Part shown: positions 48,548 to 62,135 of the stretch, one piece after another | Layout: each line of letters begins with the position of its first letter | How positions within the stretch are numbered: the first letter of the stretch is position 1 | DNA from: Thioalkalivibrio sp. ALJ24 | GTDB lineage: Bacteria; Pseudomonadota; Gammaproteobacteria; Ectothiorhodospirales; Ectothiorhodospiraceae | Assembly (NCBI RefSeq): GCF_000377785.1 | Contig: NZ_KB898724.1 | Location: 124,001-188,000, forward strand | DNA length: 64,000 nt | Direction: 5' to 3' | The notes under the pieces: generated by a model | The model's database searches: none | What the model was told of the DNA's origin: nothing | What the model saw: the letters and a program-made list of their open reading frames with translations, nothing else | Made by a program: the position numbers and the translations under genes

Positions 48548-51340
48548 ATGGCGCAAATGACAGTGCAGCAATTCGCCGAATCGGTGGGCAAGCCCGTCGA
48601 TCGTCTCCTCGAGCAGCTCAAGGAGGCGGGTGTCGAGGTGGCCGGGCCCGAGGCGCCCATCACCGATGCCGAGAAGCGCCAGCTGCTGGACCATCTGCGT
48701 CAGAGTTCCGGGAGCGGATCGAGTGAACGCGTGACCCTGCGTCGCCGTTCGCAGCCGCAGACGCTGAAGGTCAGCTCGGGACAGGGCAAGACCAAGACGG
48801 TCAACGTGGAGGTGCGCAAGAAGCGCACCCTGAAGCGCAAGCCGGCCGACACCCAGCCGGCACCGGAGGACCGCCCGGCCCCGGAACCGGCCGCACCGGC
48901 GGACGATCCGGAAACCGCACCGCGCGTGGAAGAGGCCCCGGAGCCTGAGGCGCCGACGACGCCCGAGCCCGAGGCGCCGGAAGTGGCGGAAGAGCCCGTG
49001 ACCGCGGAAGCGGAGCCGGAGGCGCCGGAGGTCGGTGCAGCAGAAGAGGACACCGCGGCGGACCATGCCGCCGAGGAACCGGTCGCCGAAGCGGAGGAGC
49101 CGGTCGTGGAGGAGGCCGGCGAACCAGCCGAGTCCGTCGAGCCTGTCGAGGAATCGCCCAAGGCCAGTGATGCGGCCGCGCCGAAGAAACCGCTCAGCCG
49201 CACCCAGCAGCTGGCGATGCAGCTGGAAGCGGAACGTGAGGCCCAGCGCAAGGCTGTCGAGGCGCGCAAGCAGGAAGAGGTCGAGCGCGAGGAACGCCAG
49301 AAGCGCAAGCAGGAAGAACAGGAAAAGCAGGAGGCGAAGCGCGAGAAGGAAGAGCAGGCGCGCCTGGAACGCGAGGCCGCGCAGCAGCGCCAGGCCCCGG
49401 CGGCCGAACCCGCGAAATCCGGCAAGGGCCGCAAGGGCGGGCGCAAGGACGACCGCAAGGAACTGCATGTCGCTGGCGATCGTCGTGGGCGGCGCAAGAA
49501 GGGTGACAAGGGCAAGGGTGGCGGTCAGTCGCAGGCGGCCCAGGCCGTGGCTGGCAAGCACGGCTTCGCCAAGCCGACCGCGCCGGTGGTGCGCGAGGTC
49601 GAGGTGCCGGAGACCATTACCGTGGCCGATCTGGCTCAGGCCATGGCGATCAAGGCGCCGCAGCTGATCAAGACCCTGATGGGCATGGGCGTGATGGCCA
49701 CCATCAACCAGTCCATCGACCAGGAAACCGCGATGCTGGTGGTCGAAGAGATGGGCCACACCGCGGTGCCGGCGAAGGAAGAGACGATCGAGGACCAGAT
49801 CGAGGTCGCCCAGGAGCAGACCGGCGAGCCCAAGGCGCGTCCGCCGGTGGTGACCGTGATGGGCCACGTCGACCACGGCAAGACCTCGCTGCTGGACCAT
49901 ATCCGCAAGACGCGCGTCGCCTCCGGCGAGGCGGGCGGGATCACCCAGCACATCGGTGCCTACCATGTGGAGAACCGGCATGACGGGGTGACCTTCCTGG
50001 ATACCCCGGGGCATGCGGCGTTCACCGCGATGCGGGCCCGGGGTGCGCAGTCCACGGACATCGTGATCCTGGTGGTGGCGGCGGATGACGGCGTGATGCC
50101 GCAGACGCTGGAGGCGATCAACCATGCGAAGGCCGCCGGTGTGCCGATGGTGGTCGCGGTCAACAAGATCGACAAGCCCGAGGCCGATCCGGACCGCGTG
50201 ATCAACGATCTGGCGCAGCACGAGGTGATCCCCGAGGAATGGGGCGGCGACACCCAGTTCATCCGGGTGTCGGCGCATTCCGGCGAAGGCATCGACGAAC
50301 TGCTGGAGGCACTGGGCCTGCAGGCCGAGGTGATGGAGCTGATGGCCCCGGACGAGGGTCCGGCGCGCGGCGTGGTGATCGAGTCGCGCCTGGACAAGGG
50401 CCGCGGCCCGGTGGCGACCGTGCTGGTTCAGTCCGGCAGTCTGAAGCACGGCGACATCGTGCTGACCGGCAAGGAATACGGCCGCGTGCGGGCGATGTTC
50501 GACGATACCGGCACGGCGGTGAAGGAAGTCGGGCCGTCGATGCCGGTGGAGATCCTCGGCCTGTCGGGGGTGCCCGAGGCCGGCGACGAGATGCTGGTGG
50601 TGGCGGACGAGAAGACCGCCCGCGAGGCCGCCGAGTACCGCGATGCCAAGCAGCGGGAGCGCAAGCTGGCGGCGCAGCAGGCCGCCAAGCTCGAGAACGT
50701 CTTCAACCAGATGCAGGAAGGCGAAGTCGGGACCGTCAATATCCTCATCAAGGCGGATGTGCAGGGTTCCGCCGAGGCCCTGCGCGAGTCGCTGGTGAAG
50801 CTGTCCAACGACGAGGTCCGGGTCAAGGTGATCGCGACCGGCGTGGGCGGCATCTCGGAGTCCGACATCAACCTCGCGACGGCGTCCGAGGCGATCGTGA
50901 TCGCGTTCAACGTGCGTGCCGATGCCGGCGCCAAGCGCTTGGCGCAGGAAAACGACATCGACGTGCGTTACTACTCGGTGATCTACGAGGCGATCGACGA
51001 CGTGAAGCAGGCGCTGTCCGGGCTGCTGGCGCCGGAGACCCGCGAGGAGATCGTCGGGCTGGCCGAGGTCCGCGACGTGTTCAAGGCCTCGGGCTTTGGC
51101 CAGGTCGCCGGCTGCCTGGTGGTCGAGGGCGCGGTCAAGCGGGGCAACCCGATCCGCGTGCTGCGCGACAACGTGGTCGTCTACGAGGGCGAGCTGGAGA
51201 GTCTGCGGCGCTTCAAGGATGACGTGAACGAGGTCAAGGCCGGTACCGAATGCGGCATCGCGGTGAAGAACTACAACGACGTGAAGCCCGGGGACCAGAT
51301 CGAGGTCTACCAGCGCGTCGAGGTCCAGCGGTCGCTGTAA
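48548..51340 (+). CDS. infB: Translation initiation factor IF-2
   Basis: GTPase that brings initiator tRNA to the ribosome. The 930-residue product has an IF2-N domain (1-50), a long Glu/Pro/Ala-rich then Lys/Arg/Glu-rich linker (about 95-345, low complexity), a second IF2-N-like domain (about 350-400), the G domain with [14 protein letters not shown] (G1), [10 protein letters not shown] (G3) and VAVNKIDKP (G4), and C-terminal domains C1 and C2. Length is close to E. coli (890). Its TAA stop shares one base with the rbfA ATG. Confidence 0.99.
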   Translation: MAQMTVQQFAESVGKPVDRLLEQLKEAGVEVAGPEAPITDAEKRQLLDHLRQSSGSGSSERVTLRRRSQPQTLKVSSGQGKTKTVNVEVRKKRTLKRKPADTQPAPEDRPAPEPAAPADDPETAPRVEEAPEPEAPTTPEPEAPEVAEEPVTAEAEPEAPEVGAAEEDTAADHAAEEPVAEAEEPVVEEAGEPAESVEPVEESPKASDAAAPKKPLSRTQQLAMQLEAEREAQRKAVEARKQEEVEREERQKRKQEEQEKQEAKREKEEQARLEREAAQQRQAPAAEPAKSGKGRKGGRKDDRKELHVAGDRRGRRKKGDKGKGGGQSQAAQAVAGKHGFAKPTAPVVREVEVPETITVADLAQAMAIKAPQLIKTLMGMGVMATINQSIDQETAMLVVEEMGHTAVPAKEETIEDQIEVAQEQTGEPKARPPVVTVMGHVDHGKTSLLDHIRKTRVASGEAGGITQHIGAYHVENRHDGVTFLDTPGHAAFTAMRARGAQSTDIVILVVAADDGVMPQTLEAINHAKAAGVPMVVAVNKIDKPEADPDRVINDLAQHEVIPEEWGGDTQFIRVSAHSGEGIDELLEALGLQAEVMELMAPDEGPARGVVIESRLDKGRGPVATVLVQSGSLKHGDIVLTGKEYGRVRAMFDDTGTAVKEVGPSMPVEILGLSGVPEAGDEMLVVADEKTAREAAEYRDAKQRERKLAAQQAAKLENVFNQMQEGEVGTVNILIKADVQGSAEALRESLVKLSNDEVRVKVIATGVGGISESDINLATASEAIVIAFNVRADAGAKRLAQENDIDVRYYSVIYEAIDDVKQALSGLLAPETREEIVGLAEVRDVFKASGFGQVAGCLVVEGAVKRGNPIRVLRDNVVVYEGELESLRRFKDDVNEVKAGTECGIAVKNYNDVKPGDQIEVYQRVEVQRSL

Positions 51341-51786
51341 TGCCGGGACCCCGCGACTTCCAGCGCAGTGACCGGGTCGGCGAACAGATCCAGCGCGAGC
51401 TGGCCGAGCTGGTGCGCCTCGAGGTCAAGGATCCCCGGGTGGGGATGGTGACCATCTCGGGGGTGGAAGTGTCGAAGGACCTCGCCCACGCGCGGGTGTA
51501 CTTCACCCGTCTGGGGGGCGAGGAAGGCGGTCGCGAGGCGCAGCAGGGCCTCAACAGCGCGGCCGGTTTCCTGCGGCGCGCGCTGGGCAGCCGCATCCGC
51601 ATGCGCAGCATCCCGCAACTGCGTTTCATCTACGATGACACGCCGGAGCGGGGCGCGCGCATGTCCGCGCTGATCAGCCAGGCGCTGGCCGAAGACCGTG
51701 CGCGGCATGGCGACGTGGACGGTGATCCGGAAAACGGCGCGGACCCGGATGCCGCCGGGGGGCCGGACGCCCCGCAGGACCGGTAG
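51340..51786 (+). CDS. rbfA: 30S ribosome-binding factor RbfA
   Basis: Late 30S maturation factor with a single KH-like domain. The 148-residue product includes RVGEQIQRELAELV, VTISGVEVSKDLAHARVYFT and RIRMRSIPQLRFIYDDTPERG. The ATG at 51340 overlaps the infB stop as TAATG; a longer frame upstream is inside infB. The last 35 residues are acidic and of low complexity. Confidence 0.98.
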   Translation: MPGPRDFQRSDRVGEQIQRELAELVRLEVKDPRVGMVTISGVEVSKDLAHARVYFTRLGGEEGGREAQQGLNSAAGFLRRALGSRIRMRSIPQLRFIYDDTPERGARMSALISQALAEDRARHGDVDGDPENGADPDAAGGPDAPQDR

Positions 51787-51800
51787 AACCGGACCGACCC

Positions 51801-52760
51801 GTGGCACGCAGGAAGGGTCGCAACGTCGACGGCATCCTGCTGCTCGACAAGCCGCAGGGCCTCAGCTCCAGTCAGGCGCTGGGGCGGGTGAAATATCTGC
51901 TGGGCGCGCGTAAGGCCGGGCACACCGGTGCACTGGATCCGCGCGCGACCGGCCTTCTCCCGTTGTGTTTCGGTCAGGCCACCAAGGTCTCCGGCTGGCT
52001 GCTGGACGCCGACAAGCGCTACACCGCGCTGGCGCGTCTGGGGGTGGAGACCGACTCCGCCGACATGGACGGCCGCGTGCTGAGCGAGGCTCCGGTGCCG
52101 ACGCTTGCCCCCGAGGATCTGGCGCGCCTGGAACGCGAGTTCAGCGGTGCGCTGGAACAGGTGCCGCCGATGGTCTCCGCGCTGAAGCAGGACGGGCGGC
52201 GGCTGTACGAACTGGCGCGCGAGGGTGTGGAAGTCGAACGCCCGCCGCGACCGGTGCAGGTCCATTCGCTGCACATCGAGCCGCGGGGCGAGGATCGCCT
52301 GCATCTCGAGGTGCACTGTTCCAAGGGTACCTACATCCGTTCGCTGGTGGCCGACATCGGCCGCGCCCTGGGCTGCGGGGCGGCGGTGGAAGAGCTGCGC
52401 CGCACCGGCCACGGGGTGTTCGACGCGTCCGCGATGTGGACCCGGGAGGCCCTGGAGGAACGCTTCGAACAGGGCGGGGCCGCGGCCATCGAGGCCTGCC
52501 TGCTGCCGGCCGAGGCCGCGCTGGCCGACTGGCCGGGGGTGCGGGTGAACGATGCCGGAGCCGCGGCCCTGCGGCATGGCAACCCGGCGCCGGCGGAGAC
52601 GGTGGCGGCCCGCGTCGCCGGGCGCTCGCCGGAACCCGGTGCGGAGGAGCCACCGGGGATGCTGGTGCGCATGCACGATGCGCAGGGACGCTTCCTCGGT
52701 GTTGGCCTGCAGGGCGCGGACGGGGTTATCCGTCCGCGGCGGCTGTTCATCCCCGACTGA
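51801..52760 (+). CDS. truB: tRNA pseudouridine(55) synthase TruB
   Basis: Makes pseudouridine 55 in the T loop of tRNAs. The 319-residue product has the catalytic Asp at D46 in KAGHTGALDPRATGLLPL, KRYTALARLGVETDSAD, and VHCSKGTYIRSLVADIG. A C-terminal PUA-like domain ends at GVIRPRRLFIPD. GTG start at 51801, 14 bases after rbfA. Its end overlaps by 14 bases the convergent GGDEF-EAL gene, which separates it from its usual neighbour rpsO. Confidence 0.98.
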   Translation: MARRKGRNVDGILLLDKPQGLSSSQALGRVKYLLGARKAGHTGALDPRATGLLPLCFGQATKVSGWLLDADKRYTALARLGVETDSADMDGRVLSEAPVPTLAPEDLARLEREFSGALEQVPPMVSALKQDGRRLYELAREGVEVERPPRPVQVHSLHIEPRGEDRLHLEVHCSKGTYIRSLVADIGRALGCGAAVEELRRTGHGVFDASAMWTREALEERFEQGGAAAIEACLLPAEAALADWPGVRVNDAGAAALRHGNPAPAETVAARVAGRSPEPGAEEPPGMLVRMHDAQGRFLGVGLQGADGVIRPRRLFIPD

Positions 52761-55398
52761 CCGGGCCCGACTGGCGGTAGAGCGGCACCGGGTTGTCGAT
52801 CACCCCGGCCAGCTGCTCCCCGGATATCGGGCGCGCCAGATAATACCCCTGGGCCTGGTCGCAGCCTTCGTCGATGAGCATCCGGAGCTGGGTCCCGGTC
52901 TCCACGCCTTCGGCGATGACCTCCAGACCGAGCTTGTGGCCCATCGCGATCACCGAGGCGGTCAGCGCGGCGTCGGCCGCGTCGTTGTCGGCCCCCCGGA
53001 CGAAGGAGCCGTCCACCTTCAGGCGCTGCACCGGCAGGCGCTTGAGGTAGCTGAGCGAGGAGTAACCGGTGCCGAAGTCGTCGATGGCCAGCTGCACGCC
53101 CATCGCCCGCAGCTCCTCCAGCACCTCGATGCCGCGCTCGGCGTGGTCGATCAGGAAGCCTTCGGTGATCTCGAGTTCCAGACGCCACGGCGGCAGATCG
53201 CTCTCTGCCAGTACCTCGCGCACGTCACCGACGATGTTCCCGAACAGGATCTGGTGCCCGGAGACGTTCACGCCGATGCGCCCGAGACGTTCCGGGCCCC
53301 ACTCGCAGGCGCGGCGCACGGCCTCGCGCAGGACCCAGCGCCCCAGCAGGCCGATGGTGCCGTTTTCCTCCGCCACCGAGATGAATTCCGCCGGGCTGAT
53401 CATGCCGAACTCCGGATGACGCCAGCGGACCAGCGCCTCGGCCCCGGTCAGCGACTCGCCGGGCAGGTCCCATTGCGGCTGGTACACGACCTCGAGCTCG
53501 TCACCCTCGATCGCCCGGCGCAGGCCGGCCTCGATCGCCAGTCGCCGGTGGCTGGCCTCGGTGAGATCGGCGGTGTAGATCTGCACGTTGTTGCGGCCAC
53601 GGGCCTTGGCCCGGTACATCGCGGAGTCCGCGTTGCGGATCAGCATGTCCGGTGTGGCCGCGTCGTCCGGGAACACGCTGATGCCGATGCTGGCACCGAT
53701 GAAGAGCTCCTGTCCGGCCACGTGGAACGGGGCGTCCAGCGCGCGCAGGAGGCCGTGGGCCACGGCTTCGGCCTCGGTAGTCGCATGGATGCGTTCGCTC
53801 AGGACCACGAACTCGTCGCCGCCGTGGCGGGCGATGGTGGAGTGCGGATCCACCGCGTCCAGCAGGCGGCCGGCCACTGCCTCCAGCAGTTCGTCGCCGC
53901 GGTGGTGGCCAAGGCTGTCGTTGACGTACTTGAAACCGTCGAGGTCGACGAACAGCACCGCCAGTCGCTCTTCATGCTGGCGGCAGCGTTCGATCGCGCG
54001 GGCCAGGCGCTCATCCAGCTGGGTCCGGTTCGGCAGCTCGGTCAGCGGGTCATAATTGGCCAGGTGAGTGACCCGGCGGTGGGCCTCCTCGCGGCTGGTG
54101 ACGTCGCGCGCGACTCCGAAGATGTCCACCACCCGGTCGCCGTCGTAGCGCACCCGGGCATTGAGTTCCAGCATTACCCGATGGCCGTCCGCGTCCAGGA
54201 CTTCGGTGCGCGCCGGGGGCAGGTCGGCATCGTCGCCGCCGTCGATGGGCACCGCGGTGCCCTCGAGATAGGGCAGGAAGGGTTCCACTAGGGCGCGCAG
54301 GGTTCCTTCCGGCAGGCGGTCCATGCTGCGGCCGAGGACGCGCTCGACGCCCGCTGATACGTAGCGCGCGCGGCCCGAGCGGTCGAAGCGATAGACGAAG
54401 CCGCTGGCATATTCCAGCAGGTCTTCCTGTTCCTCCGCGGCCTGTTCCAGGGCCTCCGACTGCGCGACCACCTGGCGTGAAAGCGGGCGGATCACCCCGA
54501 CGAGGCCCAGCCCCGACAGCAGGGCCATGCCAAGCACCAGGGCCACCGGCAGGGCGAGGTGGACCGCCATCCCTTCGTAGAGCTCGTCGGCAGGCAGCGC
54601 GACGGCCAGGCCCCAGTCCTCGCGGACCGGGGCGGAGAACACCACCTCGTTATCGCCGCGCTGCAGTGCGGCAGTGCCTCCCCGGGCCAGCTGCAGCGCC
54701 GGTGCGACGGGCTCGCCGGCGCCGGTGGGCATCAGGCTCCAGGTGATATCGTCGACCCGCAGGACGACGCCTTCGGGACCCTCGAGATAGGCCCCGTTGC
54801 GACCTTCGGCGACTCCCTCCATCACGCTGCCCAGGGCCTCGGCGGGGAACACCAGGATGTCCGCACCCAGCCATTCATCATCACGCGACAGGATCGGCAC
54901 CGCGATCATCACGTAGGCCCGACTTTGCCAGGCCAGATGGTCGCGCAGCCGGGTCTCGCGCATTCCTGGTTCCACATCCGGCCAGTAGATGGCGTCCGGA
55001 GTGGTCTCGCCCACCGACAGGACCTTGCTTCCCTCGGCATCTAGGCGGATGATGCCGGCCGCTCCCGAGGGGCGCAGTGCATCCTCCAGCTTGTCGTGGG
55101 TGAATTCCCGCAGGGTCTCCCGGTCCACCTCGCCACGGTTGTAGGCGGCCAGCTCGTCGCGGATGCGGCTGCGGCTGGCGACCTGCCATGCGATGTCCTC
55201 GAGGCGGTCGAAGTACTGTGCCACCGCCAGCCCGTGGTTCTGCAGTGCCGACTGCTGCGCCAGGTCGGCGCGGTCACGCGCCTGCTGGTAGTAGGCGTGG
55301 GCGGTGAGCCCGGCCGCGATCAGGCCCACCAGTACCAGCACTGTCAGCGACAGCAGCAGGATTCGGGCCTGAAGTCGCCGGGTTTCCTGCGTGGTCAT
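52747..55398 (-). CDS. Membrane GGDEF-EAL c-di-GMP cyclase/phosphodiesterase with periplasmic sensor
   Basis: An 883-residue inner-membrane protein: TM1 (about 12-34), periplasmic Cache-like sensor (35-285), TM2 (about 288-312), PAS (about 335-445), GGDEF (about 450-610) and EAL (about 620-875). The cyclase site is intact (HGGDEF, G526-F530), as is the EAL motif at 654-656. Other phosphodiesterase residues are present: VNVSGHQ, LEITEG, AIDDFGTGYSSL, LKVDGSF, AEGVET and QGYYLARP. Both activities are possible; in such proteins phosphodiesterase activity often dominates. The ligand is unknown. It is antisense to its neighbours, between truB (14-base tail overlap) and rpsO, and looks like an insertion into the conserved truB-rpsO-pnp order. 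Confidence 0.9.
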   Translation of the reverse strand: MTTQETRRLQARILLLSLTVLVLVGLIAAGLTAHAYYQQARDRADLAQQSALQNHGLAVAQYFDRLEDIAWQVASRSRIRDELAAYNRGEVDRETLREFTHDKLEDALRPSGAAGIIRLDAEGSKVLSVGETTPDAIYWPDVEPGMRETRLRDHLAWQSRAYVMIAVPILSRDDEWLGADILVFPAEALGSVMEGVAEGRNGAYLEGPEGVVLRVDDITWSLMPTGAGEPVAPALQLARGGTAALQRGDNEVVFSAPVREDWGLAVALPADELYEGMAVHLALPVALVLGMALLSGLGLVGVIRPLSRQVVAQSEALEQAAEEQEDLLEYASGFVYRFDRSGRARYVSAGVERVLGRSMDRLPEGTLRALVEPFLPYLEGTAVPIDGGDDADLPPARTEVLDADGHRVMLELNARVRYDGDRVVDIFGVARDVTSREEAHRRVTHLANYDPLTELPNRTQLDERLARAIERCRQHEERLAVLFVDLDGFKYVNDSLGHHRGDELLEAVAGRLLDAVDPHSTIARHGGDEFVVLSERIHATTEAEAVAHGLLRALDAPFHVAGQELFIGASIGISVFPDDAATPDMLIRNADSAMYRAKARGRNNVQIYTADLTEASHRRLAIEAGLRRAIEGDELEVVYQPQWDLPGESLTGAEALVRWRHPEFGMISPAEFISVAEENGTIGLLGRWVLREAVRRACEWGPERLGRIGVNVSGHQILFGNIVGDVREVLAESDLPPWRLELEITEGFLIDHAERGIEVLEELRAMGVQLAIDDFGTGYSSLSYLKRLPVQRLKVDGSFVRGADNDAADAALTASVIAMGHKLGLEVIAEGVETGTQLRMLIDEGCDQAQGYYLARPISGEQLAGVIDNPVPLYRQSGPVSRG

Positions 55399-55473
55399 GA
55401 CCTTCCCTGTCCGGAGGCGATGCGCCCCACATTACATCACAACGTGGCGGTCGGGTATGTAGCGGTCTCCCGC

Positions 55474-55502
55474 TGTTCATGCTCCCGGGGGCGTGCTAAC
55501 AT
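55474..55502 (+). promoter_or_regulatory. Extended -10 promoter of rpsO
   Basis: TAACAT (55497-55502) preceded by TGC, an extended -10, with a weak TGTTCA (55474-55479) 17 bases upstream. It lies 68 bases ahead of the rpsO ATG in the 172-base gap from the divergent GGDEF-EAL gene. A promoter here makes sense because rpsO is cut off from truB. Confidence 0.55.
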
Positions 55503-55570
55503 GTGCGCCCTGTTCGCCAGCGCCACTGGCCACTCAGACAGACGGTTCAGGAATCAGGAGACAGCCTTAC

Positions 55571-55840
55571 ATGTCGCTCACCACCGAAGAGAAATCGGCC
55601 ATCGTCGAGAAGCACAAGCGCGATGCCAGTGATACCGGATCGCCCGAGGTGCAGATCGCCCTCCTGACGGCGCGTATCCAGCATCTGATGGGCCACTTCG
55701 ACAAGCACAAGCAGGACCACCATTCCCGGCGCGGCCTGCTGAAGATGGTCAGCCAGCGGCGCAAGCTGCTGTCCTATCTCAAGCGAAAGGACGTCGAACG
55801 CTATCAGTCGATCGTGAAGGAACTGGGGCTTCGCCGCTAG
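55571..55840 (+). CDS. rpsO: 30S ribosomal protein S15
   Basis: Primary 16S rRNA-binding protein. The 89-residue product has the signature [39 protein letters not shown] in pieces along residues 35-75 and ends [12 protein letters not shown]. The ATG at 55571 has AGGAG upstream. In E. coli S15 represses its own translation through a pseudoknot in the leader; I did not resolve an equivalent here. Confidence 0.99.
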   Translation: MSLTTEEKSAIVEKHKRDASDTGSPEVQIALLTARIQHLMGHFDKHKQDHHSRRGLLKMVSQRRKLLSYLKRKDVERYQSIVKELGLRR

Positions 55841-55852
55841 GCTCCGCCCCCT

Positions 55853-55879
55853 CGGGCCCGCGCCACCGGTGCGGGCCCG
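55853..55879 (+). terminator. Hairpin between rpsO and pnp
   Basis: CGGGCCCGC (55853-55861) pairs with GCGGGCCCG (55871-55879), starting 12 bases after the rpsO stop. T-poor, so probably a partial terminator or processing site, as known between rpsO and pnp in E. coli. Confidence 0.65.
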
Positions 55880-55958
55880 TCTGTTTCAGGGATCCGCTGG
55901 CCGCCTGCGTGGTGGCCGGCGGATCGCATCAGGGAATCAACGGGAAACGGGAAATCAC

Positions 55959-58046
55959 GTGTCATACAAGAAGTCGTTCCAGTACGGAAATCACACCGTC
56001 ACGCTCGAAACCGGAGACATTGCCCGCCAGGCCAGCGGCGCGGTGCTGGTCAACATGGCCGAGACCGTGGTTCTGGTCACCGTGGTCGCCCGCAAGGAGG
56101 CCGACCCGGGGCGCGACTTCTTCCCCCTGACCGTCAACTACCAGGAACGCACCTACGCCGCAGGCAAGATCCCCGGCGGCTTCTTCAAGCGTGAAGGGCG
56201 CCCGAGCGAGAAGGAAACCCTGACCTCGCGCCTGATCGATCGTCCGATCCGGCCGCTGTTTCCCGAGGGCTTCAAGAACGAGACCCAGGTGATCGCCACG
56301 GTGGTGTCGATCAACCCCGAAGTGGATCCGGACGTTCCGGCGATGCTGGGTGCGTCGGCCGCGCTGGCGCTGTCGGGTGTTCCCTTCGGCGGCCCCATCG
56401 GCGCCGCCCGCGTCGGCTACCGTGCCGGCGAGTATCTGCTGAACCCGAGCTTCAGCGCGCTGGAGGAATCGGAGCTGAACCTGGTCGTGGCCGGTACCGA
56501 GAACGCGGTGCTGATGGTGGAGTCCGAGGCCAGCGAGCTGTCCGAGGAGACCATGCTGGGCGCGGTGATGTACGGCCACGAACAGATGCAGACCGCGATC
56601 CGCGCGATCAACGAGCTGGCCGCCGAGGCCGGCGAGCCGGCCTGGGACTGGCAGCCGCCGGAGAGCGATGCGTCGGTGGAAGACCGCGTGGCCGCCGCCG
56701 CGCGCGACGAGCTGACCGAGATCTACCAGATCGCCGACAAGCAGACCCGCAGCCAGCGCCTGAGCGAACTGCGCAACCGCCTGGTCGATTCCCTGGCGAG
56801 TGATGATGAATCCGGACCGGATGCCGACGCGGTCAAGACCGCCCTTCACGATCTGGAATACCGCCTGGTGCGCGATCGCATCCTCGATGGCCACCCGCGT
56901 ATCGATGGCCGCGACACGAAGACCGTGCGCACGATCGACGTGAAGACCGGCATCCTGCCGCGGGCCCATGGCTCGTCGCTGTTCACCCGGGGCGAGACCC
57001 AGGCGATGGTGGTGGCGACCCTGGGCACCGACCGCGATGCCCAGGTGATCGACGCGATCGAGGGCGAGCGCCGCGACCGCTTCATGCTGCATTACAACTT
57101 CCCGCCGTACTGCACCGGGGAGACCGGTTTCGTCGGCTCGCCCAAGCGTCGCGAGATCGGCCACGGCCGGCTCGCCAAGCGCGGCGTGGCCGCGGTGATG
57201 CCGAACGACGAGGACTTCCCCTACGTGGTGCGCGTGGTTTCCGAGATCACCGAGTCGAACGGCTCCAGTTCCATGGCCTCGGTGTGCGGCACCTCGCTGG
57301 CGTTGATGGACGCCGGCGTGCCGCTGAAGGCGCCGGTTGCGGGCATCGCCATGGGCCTGATCAAGGAGGACGACCGTTTCGCCGTGCTCTCGGACATCCT
57401 CGGTGACGAGGACCACCTGGGCGACATGGATTTCAAGGTCGCCGGGACCTCGGACGGGGTGACCGCGCTGCAGATGGACATCAAGATTGACGGGATCACC
57501 CGCGAGATCATGGAAAAGGCGCTGGAGCAGGCGCGTGAAGGCCGTCTGCACATCCTCGGCTGCATGAACGCCGAGCTGGACTCCCATCGCGAGGAGATGT
57601 CCGAGCACGCGCCGCGCTTCATCACCATGAAGATCAACCCGGACAAGATTCGCGACGTGATCGGCAAGGGCGGCGCGACCATCCGCACCCTGACCGAGGA
57701 GACTGGCACGACCATCGACATCGGCGATGATGGCACGGTCAAGATCGCCTCCACCGATGCCGCCGCCGGTAACGAGGCGAAGCGTCGTATCGAGGAGCTG
57801 ACCGCCGACATCGAGGTGGGTCGCCAGTACACCGGCAAGGTGGCCAAGATCATGGATTTCGGCGCCTTCGTGTCGATCCTGCCCGGCCGCGATGGTCTGG
57901 TGCACATCTCGCAGATCTCCGACGAGCGCGTGGAGAACGTCAGCGATTTCCTGTCCGAGGGCGACTCGGTCACCGTGCGTGTGCTGGAGGTCGACAAGCA
58001 GGGCCGCATCCGGCTGAGCATGAAGGCGGTCGAAGAAGACGCCTGA
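55959..58046 (+). CDS. pnp: Polyribonucleotide nucleotidyltransferase (PNPase)
   Basis: Phosphorolytic 3'-5' exoribonuclease of the RNA degradosome. The 695-residue product has two RNase PH domains (about 1-230 and 310-545; the second with [16 protein letters not shown] and the catalytic [15 protein letters not shown]), a helical linker, a KH domain ([21 protein letters not shown], about 555-615) and an S1 domain ([20 protein letters not shown], about 622-692). No ATG fits; a GTG at 55959 gives (M)[15 protein letters not shown]. The open frame upstream covers the hairpin and is not coding. Confidence 0.98.
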   Translation: MSYKKSFQYGNHTVTLETGDIARQASGAVLVNMAETVVLVTVVARKEADPGRDFFPLTVNYQERTYAAGKIPGGFFKREGRPSEKETLTSRLIDRPIRPLFPEGFKNETQVIATVVSINPEVDPDVPAMLGASAALALSGVPFGGPIGAARVGYRAGEYLLNPSFSALEESELNLVVAGTENAVLMVESEASELSEETMLGAVMYGHEQMQTAIRAINELAAEAGEPAWDWQPPESDASVEDRVAAAARDELTEIYQIADKQTRSQRLSELRNRLVDSLASDDESGPDADAVKTALHDLEYRLVRDRILDGHPRIDGRDTKTVRTIDVKTGILPRAHGSSLFTRGETQAMVVATLGTDRDAQVIDAIEGERRDRFMLHYNFPPYCTGETGFVGSPKRREIGHGRLAKRGVAAVMPNDEDFPYVVRVVSEITESNGSSSMASVCGTSLALMDAGVPLKAPVAGIAMGLIKEDDRFAVLSDILGDEDHLGDMDFKVAGTSDGVTALQMDIKIDGITREIMEKALEQAREGRLHILGCMNAELDSHREEMSEHAPRFITMKINPDKIRDVIGKGGATIRTLTEETGTTIDIGDDGTVKIASTDAAAGNEAKRRIEELTADIEVGRQYTGKVAKIMDFGAFVSILPGRDGLVHISQISDERVENVSDFLSEGDSVTVRVLEVDKQGRIRLSMKAVEEDA

Positions 58047-58105
58047 GGACGGGACGACGGGCCCGGCCCCGGGCCGGGTCCCGACTTCTCTCGGGGACGA
58101 CAGGC

Positions 58106-58723
58106 ATGGATCTGGTCAGCATTCGCAAGAGCTATCGGCGCTACGCGCGGCACTATGACGCGACCTTCGGGCGGGTGTTCGCCACCGGGCGGCACAGTGC
58201 GCAAAAGACCCTCGCGCCGCTGGAGGGCAAAAGGGTCCTCGAGGTCGGGGTCGGAACCGGCATTTCGTTTCCGGAATACCCCGAGGGGGTCGACCTGGTC
58301 GGGATCGACGTCTCGCGCGAGATGCTGCAGGTCGCTCAGGAACGCATCAACGGCGGTCTGCCCGGGGTACGCGGGGTCGCGGAGATGGACGCCGAAGCAC
58401 TCGGTTTTCGCGACGACAGCTTCGATGCGGTGGTCGGGATGTACGTCGCCTCGGTGGTGCCCAACCCCGACCGCATGTTCGCGGAGATGTGGCGCGTCTG
58501 CCGGCCCGGCGGCCGGATCCTGCTGGTGAATCATTTCGCCTCGCGCCAGTGGTTTCTGCGCGGGGTGGAGCGCAGCCTGCGGCCGCTGTCGCGTGCGGTC
58601 GGCTTTCGTCCCGACATGGAGCTGGATCACTTCGTGTCGCTCACCGGCTGCGAGCCGGAGGCAGTGGAACCGGCCAGCCTGTTCGGCTACTGGAAGCAGG
58701 TCGCCTTCCGCAAGCCGGCGTGA
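58106..58723 (+). CDS. Class I SAM methyltransferase, PmtA-like
   Basis: A 205-residue soluble methyltransferase. It opens IRKSYRRYARHYDATFGRVFATGR and has motif I LEVGVGTGISFPEYP, VGIDVSREMLQVA (motif II), EMDAEALGFRDDSFDAVVGMYVASVVPNP and RVCRPGGRILLVNHF. This pattern resembles the Rhodobacter-type phosphatidylethanolamine N-methyltransferase PmtA (about 200 residues), which makes phosphatidylcholine; it also resembles UbiE-type enzymes generally. The window encodes psd, which makes the substrate, but 44 kb away. Family call is firm, substrate is inference. It sits 59 bases after pnp. Confidence 0.65.
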   Translation: MDLVSIRKSYRRYARHYDATFGRVFATGRHSAQKTLAPLEGKRVLEVGVGTGISFPEYPEGVDLVGIDVSREMLQVAQERINGGLPGVRGVAEMDAEALGFRDDSFDAVVGMYVASVVPNPDRMFAEMWRVCRPGGRILLVNHFASRQWFLRGVERSLRPLSRAVGFRPDMELDHFVSLTGCEPEAVEPASLFGYWKQVAFRKPA

Positions 58724-58841
58724 TCCGCGGGCCGCAGGGGACCCCCGGTTACCCCGGGGAGGGAAACCCTGATGGAGCTTCGCCGGGCCCGTGGGGTCCG
58801 GTCCTGCCCTCGCCCGAGGGCGCCGATCCCGGGACCAGCCG

Positions 58842-62131
<3,290 letters not shown>

Positions 62132-62135
<4 letters not shown>

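Noticed and set aside
46724-50449. 1241-residue minus-strand open frame over nusA and infB
   Set aside because: Spans two conserved genes on the other strand and is Leu/His/Arg-rich low complexity; stop-poor frames are expected at this GC content.
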